The notes: generated by a model from the letters alone, not told the origin. A stretch of 6,573 nt of DNA from JBBIJH01 sp037446075 (GCA_037446075.1 JBBIJH010000155.1:1-6573); one strand, 5' to 3'; shown: positions 1 through 4,975, numbered from the stretch's first letter. Translations and numbers: made by a program.

Positions 1-159
1 ATTTGTCTCGACGACCGCTACGTTTGCGTATGGGATGCGTTCTCCTGTAGCGCTATCAGAGACGATGCCGCGGATGTCTAACACCTGCGCGGGTATGGAT
101 GCAGCAAGGGGAAAGAGGAGGCACACCATGGGGAGAATTGTTCGCATGATCTTCGTCAT
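1..159 (-). CDS. Secreted protein with carboxypeptidase-like regulatory domain, probable TonB-dependent receptor (N-terminal fragment)
   Basis: This is the first 53 codons of a gene that continues past the left edge in an unbroken frame. The protein opens MTKIMRTILPMVCLLFPLAA, a signal peptide with a basic n-region and hydrophobic core, with likely cleavage after SIPA (about residue 24). It then begins VLDIRGIVSDSATGERIPYA and goes on NVAVVETN. That is the first strands of a CarboxypepD_reg-like beta-sandwich, whose family pattern is (I/V)xGxVxDxxTGExLPxAxVxV. In Bacteroidota and relatives this domain usually begins a TonB-dependent outer-membrane receptor, but it also begins other surface proteins, so the receptor call is an inference. 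The start is chosen because an AGGAGGG Shine-Dalgarno (168-174) lies 8 nt upstream; an ATG four codons further in is less well placed. A strong promoter sits about 110 nt upstream. Confidence 0.75.
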   Translation of the reverse strand, partial: MTKIMRTILPMVCLLFPLAASIPAQVLDIRGIVSDSATGERIPYANVAVVETN

Positions 160-271
160 GGAAAGGACCCTCCTCTGGAATGGTATTATTGTGTGGACTG
201 TTTCAATGGGTGGCTTTACGAAAGAGATCTGGGGAGAAAACCAATCTCGACAGCCGAATTCTTGCTAAGGA

Positions 272-300
272 AGTATATGAAATTTAGAAAGGAATGTCAA
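272..300 (-). promoter_or_regulatory. Sigma-70 promoter for the secreted regulatory-domain protein
   Basis: Read on the minus strand, the -35 box is TTGACA (300-295, six of six) and the -10 box is TATACT (277-272, five of six), separated by exactly 17 nt. The expected start site is near 265, giving a leader of about 105 nt before the start codon at 159. This is the best promoter in the window. Confidence 0.75.
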
Positions 301-301
301 T

Positions 302-316
302 CAGCAGGATCTGCTG
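302..316. promoter_or_regulatory. Inverted repeat CAGCAG-N3-CTGCTG, candidate regulator site
   Basis: This is a perfect 6+6 bp inverted repeat with a 3-nt centre. It sits one base upstream of the TTGACA -35 box of the promoter at 272-300. Its centre is about 44 bp upstream of the predicted start site, a typical position for an activator that contacts sigma; a repressor could also act there. The regulator is unknown. Confidence 0.4.
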
Positions 317-393
317 TACGCGACACTGCTTCTCGAAGTGTAAGAAGCGCGGTAAGGCGTCAATCCGCAACTACAAGAATTACGGCGGCGGGG

Positions 394-445
394 TGGGATG
401 AAGAAACTTCAGATCGCTGGAAGATTCTCCGATGTCTTCATCCCA
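394..445. repeat. 11-bp perfect inverted repeat with 30-nt loop
   Basis: TGGGATGAAGA at 394-404 is exactly complementary to TCTTCATCCCA at 435-445. Within the loop, CTTC (407-410) can pair with GAAG (420-423), so the RNA could fold into a two-tier hairpin. No T-run follows on either strand, so it is not an intrinsic terminator. It lies about 40 bp beyond the stop of the 82-residue gene and could be a processing/stability structure in that 3' region or a small repeat remnant. Confidence 0.55.
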
Positions 446-483
446 TAGAAAGCTTGGTACAGATCCATTGACTGACCAACACC

Positions 484-732
484 TTAGTTTGACGACCCGG
501 CAAGAAACTCAGCAATCTCGCTCATGTCCGCAATCTCACGCGGTCTTAAGTGAAAATCGAACCTTGTGCCGAACTCGTCAAACCGGTAACAATCCACCTC
601 CTTCAATTTGCCGCTCTGAAATAAGAGTTGTTCAACGCAGAATTGGTCCCCTCGATTCGTCCTCACAAATCTCCAGCCCCTGATGGGGACAATTCTATAT
701 GCTCTTCTCTCGCTCGTCTGTTTCTTCCTCAT
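484..732 (-). CDS. Hypothetical protein, 82 aa
   Basis: I do not recognise this family. The start at 732 is preceded by AAAGGGGGT, a good Shine-Dalgarno about 5 nt before the ATG, which is the main reason to accept the gene. The protein has a basic N-terminus (MRKKQTSERRAYRI), then alternating hydrophobic/polar stretches suggesting beta strands (GWRFVRTN, QFCVEQLLF, KEVDCYRFDEFG, RFDFHLRP), then a short helix-like end (MSEIAEFLAG). It has no signal peptide or membrane segment, so it is probably cytoplasmic. The single-sheet-plus-helix size resembles small DUF proteins found near toxin-antitoxin or mobile loci, but no partner gene is present. No convincing promoter was found. The opposite-strand frame over the same bases has no ribosome-binding site. 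Confidence 0.55.
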   Translation of the reverse strand: MRKKQTSERRAYRIVPIRGWRFVRTNRGDQFCVEQLLFQSGKLKEVDCYRFDEFGTRFDFHLRPREIADMSEIAEFLAGSSN

Positions 733-824
733 GGCGACCCCCTTTAGATTGCTAGTAGGAGGAAGAGGTCTTGAGAGAATTCTTCCGGTTGTCGATCTTC
801 CCCCGATACGAGTGAGACGGAACT

Positions 825-837
825 ATTCTTAAAGAAT
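825..837. repeat. Short AT-rich palindrome ATTCTT-A-AAGAAT
   Basis: This is a perfect 6+6 bp inverted repeat with one central base, about 95 bp upstream of the start of the 82-residue gene. It may be an operator, but an AT-rich palindrome of this length can arise by chance. Confidence 0.3.
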
Positions 838-844
838 TACCACA

Positions 845-927
845 AACCCGGCTGCTCCCGCCCACAAAGTAGTCAGTGTTCTTTCCTGAAGTGACACTTA
901 GTATCGGCTAGGCAACCACACCGGGTT
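845..927. repeat. Nested inverted repeats AACCCGG/CCGGGTT and AGTGT/ACACT
   Basis: AACCCGG (845-851) is complementary to CCGGGTT (921-927). Inside lies AGTGT (875-879) complementary to ACACT (894-898). The pair could form a long branched hairpin in RNA from either strand, upstream of the 82-residue gene. No known riboswitch class was recognised. Confidence 0.3.
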
Positions 928-982
928 CTCGTGACTCAATGATTTCGTGGCAACAGTTTTTCCTCTTATGTCACTGGACACG

Positions 983-1027
983 AATAAGAAAAACCCCAAG
1001 CGTTGTGTCTCTTAAAACCGCTTGGGG
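983..1027 (-). terminator. Rho-independent terminator of the 39-residue ORF
   Basis: On the minus strand CCCCAAGCG (1027-1019) pairs with CGCTTGGGG (1002-994), a 9-bp GC-rich stem with a 16-nt loop. It is followed at once by TTTTTCTTATT (993-983). The first arm lies inside the last codons of the ORF at 1012-1131 and the stop codon is in the loop, so a ribosome terminating there would cover one arm. Confidence 0.75.
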
Positions 1028-1131
1028 CGTGAATCGAAAACCAAACCCTTGCTGCCCATCTCAGACTCGACTTCAATCTGCTGATCGATCAGCTCGATTT
1101 GACGGCCTGTGTGAACAGCCGAGGCTGACAT
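1012..1131 (-). CDS. Small ORF, 39-residue unrecognised microprotein
   Basis: The frame runs from ATG at 1131 to TAA at 1012. It is preceded by AGGGGGAG (1144-1137), a very strong Shine-Dalgarno 5 nt before the ATG. A TTGACA promoter lies upstream (1241-1269) and an intrinsic terminator overlaps its end, so the unit has every part of a monocistronic gene. The protein starts MSASAVHTGRQIELIDQQIE, continues VESEMGSKGLVFDSRPKRF, and has no signal peptide or membrane segment. The first part is helix-like and mostly acidic and polar, with repeated Ile/Val and Glu/Gln. The tail ends in basic/aromatic RPKRF. No family was recognised. It could instead be a leader peptide or a decoy frame in a small RNA of about 250 nt, but the spacing of start, SD and terminator favours translation. 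Confidence 0.55.
   Translation of the reverse strand: MSASAVHTGRQIELIDQQIEVESEMGSKGLVFDSRPKRF
1080..1093. repeat. 14-bp perfect palindrome GCTGATCGATCAGC
   Basis: This self-complementary site lies inside the 39-codon ORF, covering the codons for EL-ID-Q. It may simply reflect codon choice, or act as a DNA-binding site or RNA hairpin. Confidence 0.4.
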
Positions 1132-1144
1132 TGACGCTCCCCCT

Positions 1145-1182
1145 GACTGAAGGCGCCGACCTCTATGGTGGCACCGACTGAA
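1145..1182 (-). promoter_or_regulatory. Structured leader element upstream of the 39-residue ORF
   Basis: On the minus strand the layout is TTCAGTC (1182-1176), GGTGCC (1175-1170), 12 nt, GGCGCC (1157-1152), TTCAGTC (1151-1145), immediately before the SD AGGGGGAG. The two inner blocks can form a 6-bp stem with one G-U pair, and the two outer blocks are direct repeats. The arrangement could control access to the SD. It matches no riboswitch that I know. Confidence 0.35.
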
Positions 1183-1240
1183 GTACCAAGTGCTGTCCTG
1201 TCAGTAACTGAGATGAATGGCAGGTTGTTGCTGCTACGGA

Positions 1241-1269
1241 TACTTAAAAATTTTCCAAGAGAATGTCAA
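1241..1269 (-). promoter_or_regulatory. Promoter for the small-ORF transcription unit
   Basis: The -35 box is a perfect TTGACA (1269-1264); 17 nt downstream the -10 is TAAGTA (1246-1241), which is weak. Over 37 aligned positions without gaps, this region shares about 25 bases with the promoter at 272-300, including TTGACATTC at the front and TCC-N-TAGC at the end. The start site would be near 1234, giving a leader of about 100 nt before the ATG at 1131. Confidence 0.5.
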
Positions 1270-1522
1270 GAGAAACCAGCACTTCCAAAAAATTTTTCTT
1301 GTCGTGGAACTTCTGAATCGAGACCGCCTCCGATCAGTTACGTGACGAGGTGATTATTATGTTAGAGGGGGGAAGGAATAACATATCATGGATAGGAATC
1401 GACTATCGGTTTCGTGAAGTCCTCGGCTTCCTGCATGTTGTTGGAAAGCCAAGACTTGCCGATGCGCTTGCCGCAGTGGTCGGGAGTTCACCTCAGGGGG
1501 TTTTACAGACGTTCAGGAGGAC
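1270..1522. other. Intergenic region beyond the dehydrogenase stop; nothing clear
   Basis: This 253-bp segment lies between the dehydrogenase stop and the small-ORF promoter (the whole gene-free stretch 1132-1522 also includes that promoter and leader). A 5-bp hairpin GATAG/CTATC (1391-1407) is present but lacks a T-run, so no terminator for the dehydrogenase is identified. A 65-codon plus-strand frame (1350-1547) overlaps the dehydrogenase end and has no usable ribosome-binding site. Confidence 0.4.
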
Positions 1523-2659
1523 TCATTTCTTCTGGAGCCCGGGCTGACCTTGGTAGGCTATCCGATAAATCGCCCCGGCGTGGTCGTCGGACACCAGCAA
1601 GGCTCCATCCGGCATTACGAGTACATCCACAGGTCGGCCCCATGCACGACCGCCCTGGAGCCAGCCTTCGGCGAAGACTTCATACTTGATGGCTTTGTTG
1701 TTCTCCAGTCGAACGAGCATCACTCGATACCCGATCGGGACGCTCCGGTTCCAGGAGCCATGCTCGGCAATGAAAATCTGGTTCCGGTACTCCTCCGGAA
1801 ACATCGTCCCCGTGTAGAACCTCATGCCGAGCGCGGCTACGTGAGGCCCAAGCTCCATGGCCGGTGGGACGAATTCCTCACACTTTCGGTGCGCGCCAAA
1901 CTCAGGATCAGGGGTATTCTTGCCATGGCAGTACGGAAAGCCAAAGTGGAGTCCTTTCTGGGGAGCGTGGTTTAATTCGTCCGGGGGCGAGTTGTCGCCA
2001 AGCCAGTCACGCCCGTTGTCTGTGAACCAGAGTTCTTTCGTCTCCGGATGCCAGTCGAAGCCGACTGTATTGCGCACGCCACGGGCGAACACTTCAAGCC
2101 CTTTCCCGTCAGGTCTCATTCTCATAATTGAGGCATAGCGGTTGTCATCTTTTTCACAGACGTTGCACGGGGCGGCGACTGGGACGGAGAGCATTCCAAG
2201 CGGTCCGAAGCGGATAAACTTCCAGCCGTGATGCTTATCGCTCGGGAAGCCATCATTGACGATGACGGGGTTGGGTGGGTTCTTCAAATGCAACTCGATG
2301 TTGTCGTAACGAAGGACGCGATTCACCTCGGCCACGTAAAGAGCTCCGTCACGGACCGCAACGCCGTTCGGCATATTGAGGCCGCTCGCAATCGTGATGA
2401 CTTCGTCAGCTTTATTGTCATTGTCCTTGTCCAGAATCGCATACACTCTCCCAGCGGTTCTCGTCCCGACGAATAGTACTCCGTTTGGGCTCAAGGTCAT
2501 CGATCGCGCATTCGGCACGTTCGCTGCGAAGAGGCTGATCTCGAAGCCCTGTGGCAATTTGATCTTTTCGAGCGGAAGATTTTGAGAGGCGGTGGAGTGG
2601 AGAAAAATGGATACGAAGAGCACTATTGGAAGCAGAACTCTGGTAGGTTTTCGGTCCAT
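1523..2659 (-). CDS. Exported glucose/sorbosone dehydrogenase-family beta-propeller protein
   Basis: Soluble quinoprotein-type sugar dehydrogenases (GSDH family) oxidise aldoses or sorbosone with PQQ; here the substrate is unknown. The 378-residue protein starts with a signal peptide (KPTR, then LLPIVLFVSIFL, cleavage near STA/S, residue 24), so it acts in the periplasm or outside. Blade-like repeats follow: LPQGFEISLFA (35-45), SPNGVLFVGTRTAGRVY (57-73), an Asp/Asn-rich loop DKDNDNKADE (77-86), NMPNGVAVRDGALYVA (95-110), KHHGW (142-146), ARGVRNTVGFDWHP (192-205), FTDNGRDWLGD (212-222), FGFPYCHG (239-246), AEHGSWNR (298-305) and GRPVDVLVMPDGALLVSDDH (341-360). Cysteines at 165/168 and 244/260 may form disulfides. 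A longer frame reaches 2821 but would put 54 unlikely residues before the signal peptide and overlap the divergent gene, so ATG 2659 is chosen. AGGA sits only 1 nt upstream, which is unusually close. PQQ use is inferred from family. Confidence 0.8.
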   Translation of the reverse strand: MDRKPTRVLLPIVLFVSIFLHSTASQNLPLEKIKLPQGFEISLFAANVPNARSMTLSPNGVLFVGTRTAGRVYAILDKDNDNKADEVITIASGLNMPNGVAVRDGALYVAEVNRVLRYDNIELHLKNPPNPVIVNDGFPSDKHHGWKFIRFGPLGMLSVPVAAPCNVCEKDDNRYASIMRMRPDGKGLEVFARGVRNTVGFDWHPETKELWFTDNGRDWLGDNSPPDELNHAPQKGLHFGFPYCHGKNTPDPEFGAHRKCEEFVPPAMELGPHVAALGMRFYTGTMFPEEYRNQIFIAEHGSWNRSVPIGYRVMLVRLENNKAIKYEVFAEGWLQGGRAWGRPVDVLVMPDGALLVSDDHAGAIYRIAYQGQPGLQKK

Positions 2660-2686
2660 TTCCTGTTCTCGATGGTTAGATTGCCA

Positions 2687-2715
2687 TTGAATTTGTGGAC
2701 ACAAGTTAATATACA
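2687..2715 (+). promoter_or_regulatory. Promoter candidate for the DksA-SpoIIE phosphatase gene
   Basis: TTGAAT (2687-2692) and TATACA (2710-2715) are separated by exactly 17 nt. The start site would be near 2722, giving a leader of about 85 nt. The spacer contains the palindrome at 2693-2704. Confidence 0.45.
2693..2704. promoter_or_regulatory. Palindrome TTGTG-GA-CACAA between divergent genes, candidate operator
   Basis: This is a perfect 5+5 bp inverted repeat with a 2-nt centre, located between the -35 and -10 boxes of the plus-strand promoter and just downstream of the minus-strand -10. A protein bound there would block both transcripts. The half-site TTGTG resembles that of several dimeric repressors, but I cannot name one. 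Confidence 0.4.
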
Positions 2716-2735
2716 TTACCGTCGCCAGAAATAAA
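2708..2735 (-). promoter_or_regulatory. Weak promoter candidate for the dehydrogenase
   Basis: On the minus strand a TATATT -10 (2713-2708) lies 16 nt after TTTATT (2735-2730). The predicted start near 2701 would give a leader of about 40 nt to the ATG at 2659, which supports that start. The -35 match is poor. The -10 overlaps that of the divergent plus-strand promoter, so the two polymerases would compete. Confidence 0.35.
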
Positions 2736-2806
2736 AGCCCTTCCAAGAAAGCTGCATCCTTTACTGGACATTTCCGTAAATGATGGTAGGACTCGGGGAC
2801 ATTGAC

Positions 2807-3832
2807 ATGGAACATTCTCACTTAACAACACAGGGAGCCAGTAGTAATATGGACGCAATCAGGGACACAGCGCTGCGAGAACAATTGCTCGAACGCCGGG
2901 AGAGGCTGCGGTCTTCGATTCCGCAATTAGCCCAAAAGGAACACCTCCTTCAATTATTACGCGAGGTCGACTCCGCATTGGACAAAATGGATAATGGCAC
3001 CTACGGAATGTGTGAAACCTGTCATGAATCCATCGAGAAAGATCGCCTCATCATCGATCCGTTGATCAGGAATTGCCTTGATCACCTGACGGCGGCCGAA
3101 CGACGAGCCCTCGAACAGGATCTGGAACTTGCGTATCAAATTCAAAGCGCACTACTTCCGAAGCAAAATCTGAGCCTCCCCGGGTGGATGACTGCATATC
3201 ACTACGAGCCGGCCGGCCACGTGAGTGGTGATTACTGTGACGTTATCCTTCCCGACAGCGATGGCTCCTTCTACTTTTTCATTGGAGACGTTTCAGGGAA
3301 AGGTGTGAGCGCCTCGATCCTCATGGCTCATCTCCATGCAATCTTCCGAACTTTGATCCACACGACAGTCTCCACAAACGAACTCGTCGCAAGAGCGAAC
3401 CGAATTTTTTGTGAAGCAACGCTCTCCACCCACTTCGCGACTCTCGTTGTCGGCAAAGCAGAGCAAACGGGCGAGGTGGAAATCTGCAATGCTGGCCACA
3501 ACGCGCCTCTCCTCGTGCGAGAAGGGGAGCTTTTGACGATCCCGTCTACCGGACTTCCACTTGGATTGTTCTGCGAAGGCGAGTTCACGTCACACGTGCT
3601 GGCGACGAAACCGGGTGACTCGCTTGTGCTTTACACGGATGGACTTTCCGAAGCACGTAACCCTTCGAACACCTTGTACGGAGAGGATCGCATCGCACAG
3701 GTGGTGCAGGGAAAGAAAGAATTGCCGCCTCCGGAGCTAATCCGCACCTGTGTTGAAGATATGAGGCTGTTCAGCTCCTCTGCTCCTGTGGTTGATGATC
3801 TCACCGTCATGGTGGTGAGGAGAACGGAGTAG
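2807..3832 (+). CDS. RsbU/SpoIIE-type protein serine phosphatase with N-terminal DksA/TraR zinc finger
   Basis: This is a PP2C-like phosphatase, probably removing phosphate from an anti-anti-sigma or related regulator in the cytoplasm. Residues 20-65 form a charged coiled-coil helix, followed by a DksA/TraR finger: YGMCETC (66-72), RLIIDP (80-85), NCLDH (89-93). Its ligands would be C69, C72, C90 and H93, where the family normally has a fourth cysteine. A linker helix (DLELAYQIQSALLP, 105-118) typical of RsbU proteins leads to the SpoIIE domain: GDYCD (141-145), IGDVSGKG (159-166), NAGHNAP (228-234), YTDGLSEA (276-283), DDLT (330-333). The metal-binding Asp residues D145, D161, D278 and D330/D331 are present. 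The start at 2807 is preferred because GGGGA lies 7 nt upstream; ATG 2780 has no SD and ATG 2849 has GGGAG at 11 nt. The encoded substrate is not in the window. Confidence 0.88.
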   Translation: MEHSHLTTQGASSNMDAIRDTALREQLLERRERLRSSIPQLAQKEHLLQLLREVDSALDKMDNGTYGMCETCHESIEKDRLIIDPLIRNCLDHLTAAERRALEQDLELAYQIQSALLPKQNLSLPGWMTAYHYEPAGHVSGDYCDVILPDSDGSFYFFIGDVSGKGVSASILMAHLHAIFRTLIHTTVSTNELVARANRIFCEATLSTHFATLVVGKAEQTGEVEICNAGHNAPLLVREGELLTIPSTGLPLGLFCEGEFTSHVLATKPGDSLVLYTDGLSEARNPSNTLYGEDRIAQVVQGKKELPPPELIRTCVEDMRLFSSSAPVVDDLTVMVVRRTE

Positions 3833-3898
3833 TGTGGGGTGTACGCCAACGAGATGCGGGCTTCGAGAGGCGAGGTGCAGGAAGAACGTTCTGGTCCT

Positions 3899-3934
3899 CT
3901 CGGGGTAATTCTACGGCAGGGTAAGAACCCCGAG
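3899..3934. repeat. Inverted repeat CTCGGGG/CCCCGAG
   Basis: Seven-bp arms at 3899-3905 and 3928-3934 flank a 22-nt loop. An alternative smaller hairpin GGGT-AAGA-ACCC overlaps its right arm (3919-3930). No T-run follows on either strand. It lies between two convergent genes and may be a stability or transcription-pausing structure. Confidence 0.4.
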
Positions 3935-3947
3935 CGAAGAGAAGCCT

Positions 3948-3972
3948 GCAACCAACTTTCCGTTGCGTTTTT
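3948..3972 (+). terminator. Weak intrinsic terminator candidate after the phosphatase gene
   Basis: GCAAC (3948-3952) pairs with GTTGC (3962-3966) across a 9-nt loop, followed by GTTTTT (3967-3972). The stem is short, so efficiency is doubtful. The position, between the convergent stops at 3832 and 3979, is right. Confidence 0.4.
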
Positions 3973-3978
3973 CCTAGA

Positions 3979-4464
3979 CTACTTCATCAAACCAAGCTGG
4001 CGCAAGAACGTTGCCGTACCCCAGTAGATGGCCTCTCTTTTGATCTTGCCATCAATGACTTCTGCAATCGCGGACCCGCGTACTGAAAAACTCTTTCCAG
4101 TGGCAGGAAAATCTGGGGCGTTGCCCGTGTGCGTGCCCGTCATTACCCATTCACAGGCTAGCCAGTTACCGGAAACGAAAAGTGATGTGACTTCCAGTTT
4201 GAAATCTGGGATTGCCACGAAGCTCATCCTCGCCCACTCTTTTACCTCATTTTTCCCTCGATACACCTGCTCTCTCGCAAGATTCTCGTAAACACAGTCG
4301 TCTGTGAAGTAGGTTGCCATCTTCTCCACGTCGTGTGTCGACCAAGTCGCAATGTAATCGGTGTACATCTGCTTTACTTCGACTTCTCGATCCCTTTCAG
4401 TGCGACAGCCAATGAGGCCAATGAGCGAAAGGGCGATGAACGTCATTGCAGTTGTTCTCAGCAT
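3979..4464 (-). CDS. SnoaL-like (NTF2-fold) lipoprotein
   Basis: The 161-residue protein begins with a lipoprotein signal: MLRTTAM, then hydrophobic TFIALSLIGLIGC with lipobox L-I-G-C and acylated Cys20. It is therefore predicted to be anchored to a membrane on the periplasmic or outer side. The rest matches the SnoaL-like polyketide cyclase/ester cyclase fold: a helix with YTDYIATWSTHDVEKMATYF (34-53), then DDCVYEN, YRGKNEVKEW, a strand IPDFKLEVTSLFVSGNWLAC, EWVMTGTHTG, FPATGKSFSVRGSAIAEVID, and DGKIKREAIYW. SnoaL proteins catalyse cyclisation or simply bind small hydrophobic ligands; substrate and catalysis here are unknown. The start at 4464 has GGGAGGT 4-5 nt upstream, far better than ATG 4518, which would also add 18 residues before the signal peptide. 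It lies downstream of the decayed membrane gene on the same strand. Confidence 0.8.
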   Translation of the reverse strand: MLRTTAMTFIALSLIGLIGCRTERDREVEVKQMYTDYIATWSTHDVEKMATYFTDDCVYENLAREQVYRGKNEVKEWARMSFVAIPDFKLEVTSLFVSGNWLACEWVMTGTHTGNAPDFPATGKSFSVRGSAIAEVIDGKIKREAIYWGTATFLRQLGLMK

Positions 4465-4485
4465 GTGGACCTCCCTTAAGATACT

Positions 4486-4975
4486 GAAGTGGGTGTCGGT
4501 AATTGGGACTCCTGCCAATCTTGGCTAGAATCATCACCGTGCCGACCACACCTGCGATGATCATGCCGATATCCTCCAAGACACCGAGCGATACTGGCAC
4601 GTATCCAGCAACAGCCTACAGCAGCGGGATCGTGAGAAGATACTTGGGCAGTTTCGTGTCCGCGAGCAGGAACATCCTAAGTGAAAAAGCGGTTAGCGGA
4701 CAAGGAGTTAAACCAAAGACAGGTACTTTCGGGTAGATGTGACCGAGAAGATGCCCGAGAAGAGGATATCGAATCATCGCATAGGCAAAGAACAGAATCC
4801 TTACAAGCGAATAGTGTCGGGCGTGGGCGATTGAATTGTTCCAGCAATTGCTGTGCAGCAAGATGCTGACAGAAAAAGGAAGAGTTTGTCGCGCTTCTCG
4901 GGATGCCGTGCGCTGGGATGATGGACATCGTTTGGACGGCCATATCAGAATTTGTAGATTTTGCTCAACCATCAC
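4486..4975 (-). pseudogene. Decayed DUF6064-like integral membrane protein gene
   Basis: Read on the minus strand, a frame from about 4795 gives FFAYAMIRYPLLGHLLGHIY, PKVPVFG, PCPLTAFS, KLPKYLLTIPLL. It then hits TAG at 4618-4616 and continues in the same frame with AVAGYVPVSLGVLEDIGMII and AGVVGTVMILAKIG. From memory of DUF6064 proteins (Y-P-x-L-G-x-x-x-G-H-x-Y-P, P-C-P-T-T, then I-P-(L/F)-(L/I)-W), the stop replaces the conserved Trp: a TGG to TAG change. Upstream, hydrophobic matter continues in another frame (LFLFLSA at about 4884, SPTPD at about 4825), pointing to a frameshift near 4808-4825. The N-terminal half expected of a roughly 200-residue protein is largely missing. The first in-frame start (GTG 4975) overlaps the lyase stop. 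The conserved part ends near 4486; the next in-frame stop is at 4397. Family name is a memory-based call. Confidence 0.6.

Larger units (their letters stand above)
160..483. other. Intergenic region with leader, promoter and inverted repeat; no gene supported
   Basis: This 324-bp gap holds the leader of the gene at 1-159, its promoter, the CAGCAG/CTGCTG repeat and the 11-bp inverted repeat at 394-445. No convincing gene is visible. A 36-codon cysteine-rich plus-strand frame from 294 and a 19-codon minus-strand frame following the 82-residue gene lack proper ribosome-binding sites or family resemblance. Confidence 0.5.

Noticed and set aside
294..404. 36-codon cysteine-rich basic peptide (CC-x3-C-x3-C) on the plus strand
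   Set aside because: The purine-rich stretch touches the ATG instead of sitting 5-10 nt away, and its start lies on the minus-strand promoter; looks like chance.
432..683. Plus-strand frame opposite the 82-residue gene
   Set aside because: No SD; the minus-strand frame over the same bases has AGGGGGT at the right distance.
1090..1263. Open minus-strand frame over the small-ORF leader (repeat-like SVGA/EVGA residues)
   Set aside because: It contains no ATG, GTG or TTG start codon and begins right after a stop in the -35 box; repeats are better explained as RNA structure.
1350..1547. 65-codon plus-strand frame with protein-like residues near its end
   Set aside because: No usable ribosome-binding site before its start and it runs into the dehydrogenase 3' end on the opposite strand; no family recognised.
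1550..1975. 141-codon open frame on the plus strand
   Set aside because: It is entirely antisense to the dehydrogenase coding region, which has clear family motifs; no SD or family resemblance.
2660..2821. 54-residue N-terminal extension of the dehydrogenase frame
   Set aside because: It precedes a complete signal peptide, contains the likely promoter, and overlaps the start of the divergent phosphatase gene.
3899..3934. CTCGGGG hairpin as terminator of the SnoaL lipoprotein gene
   Set aside because: No T-run follows on the minus strand; kept only as an inverted repeat.
3839..4027. 62-codon plus-strand frame after the phosphatase
   Set aside because: No SD, spans the probable terminator and runs into the convergent lipoprotein gene.
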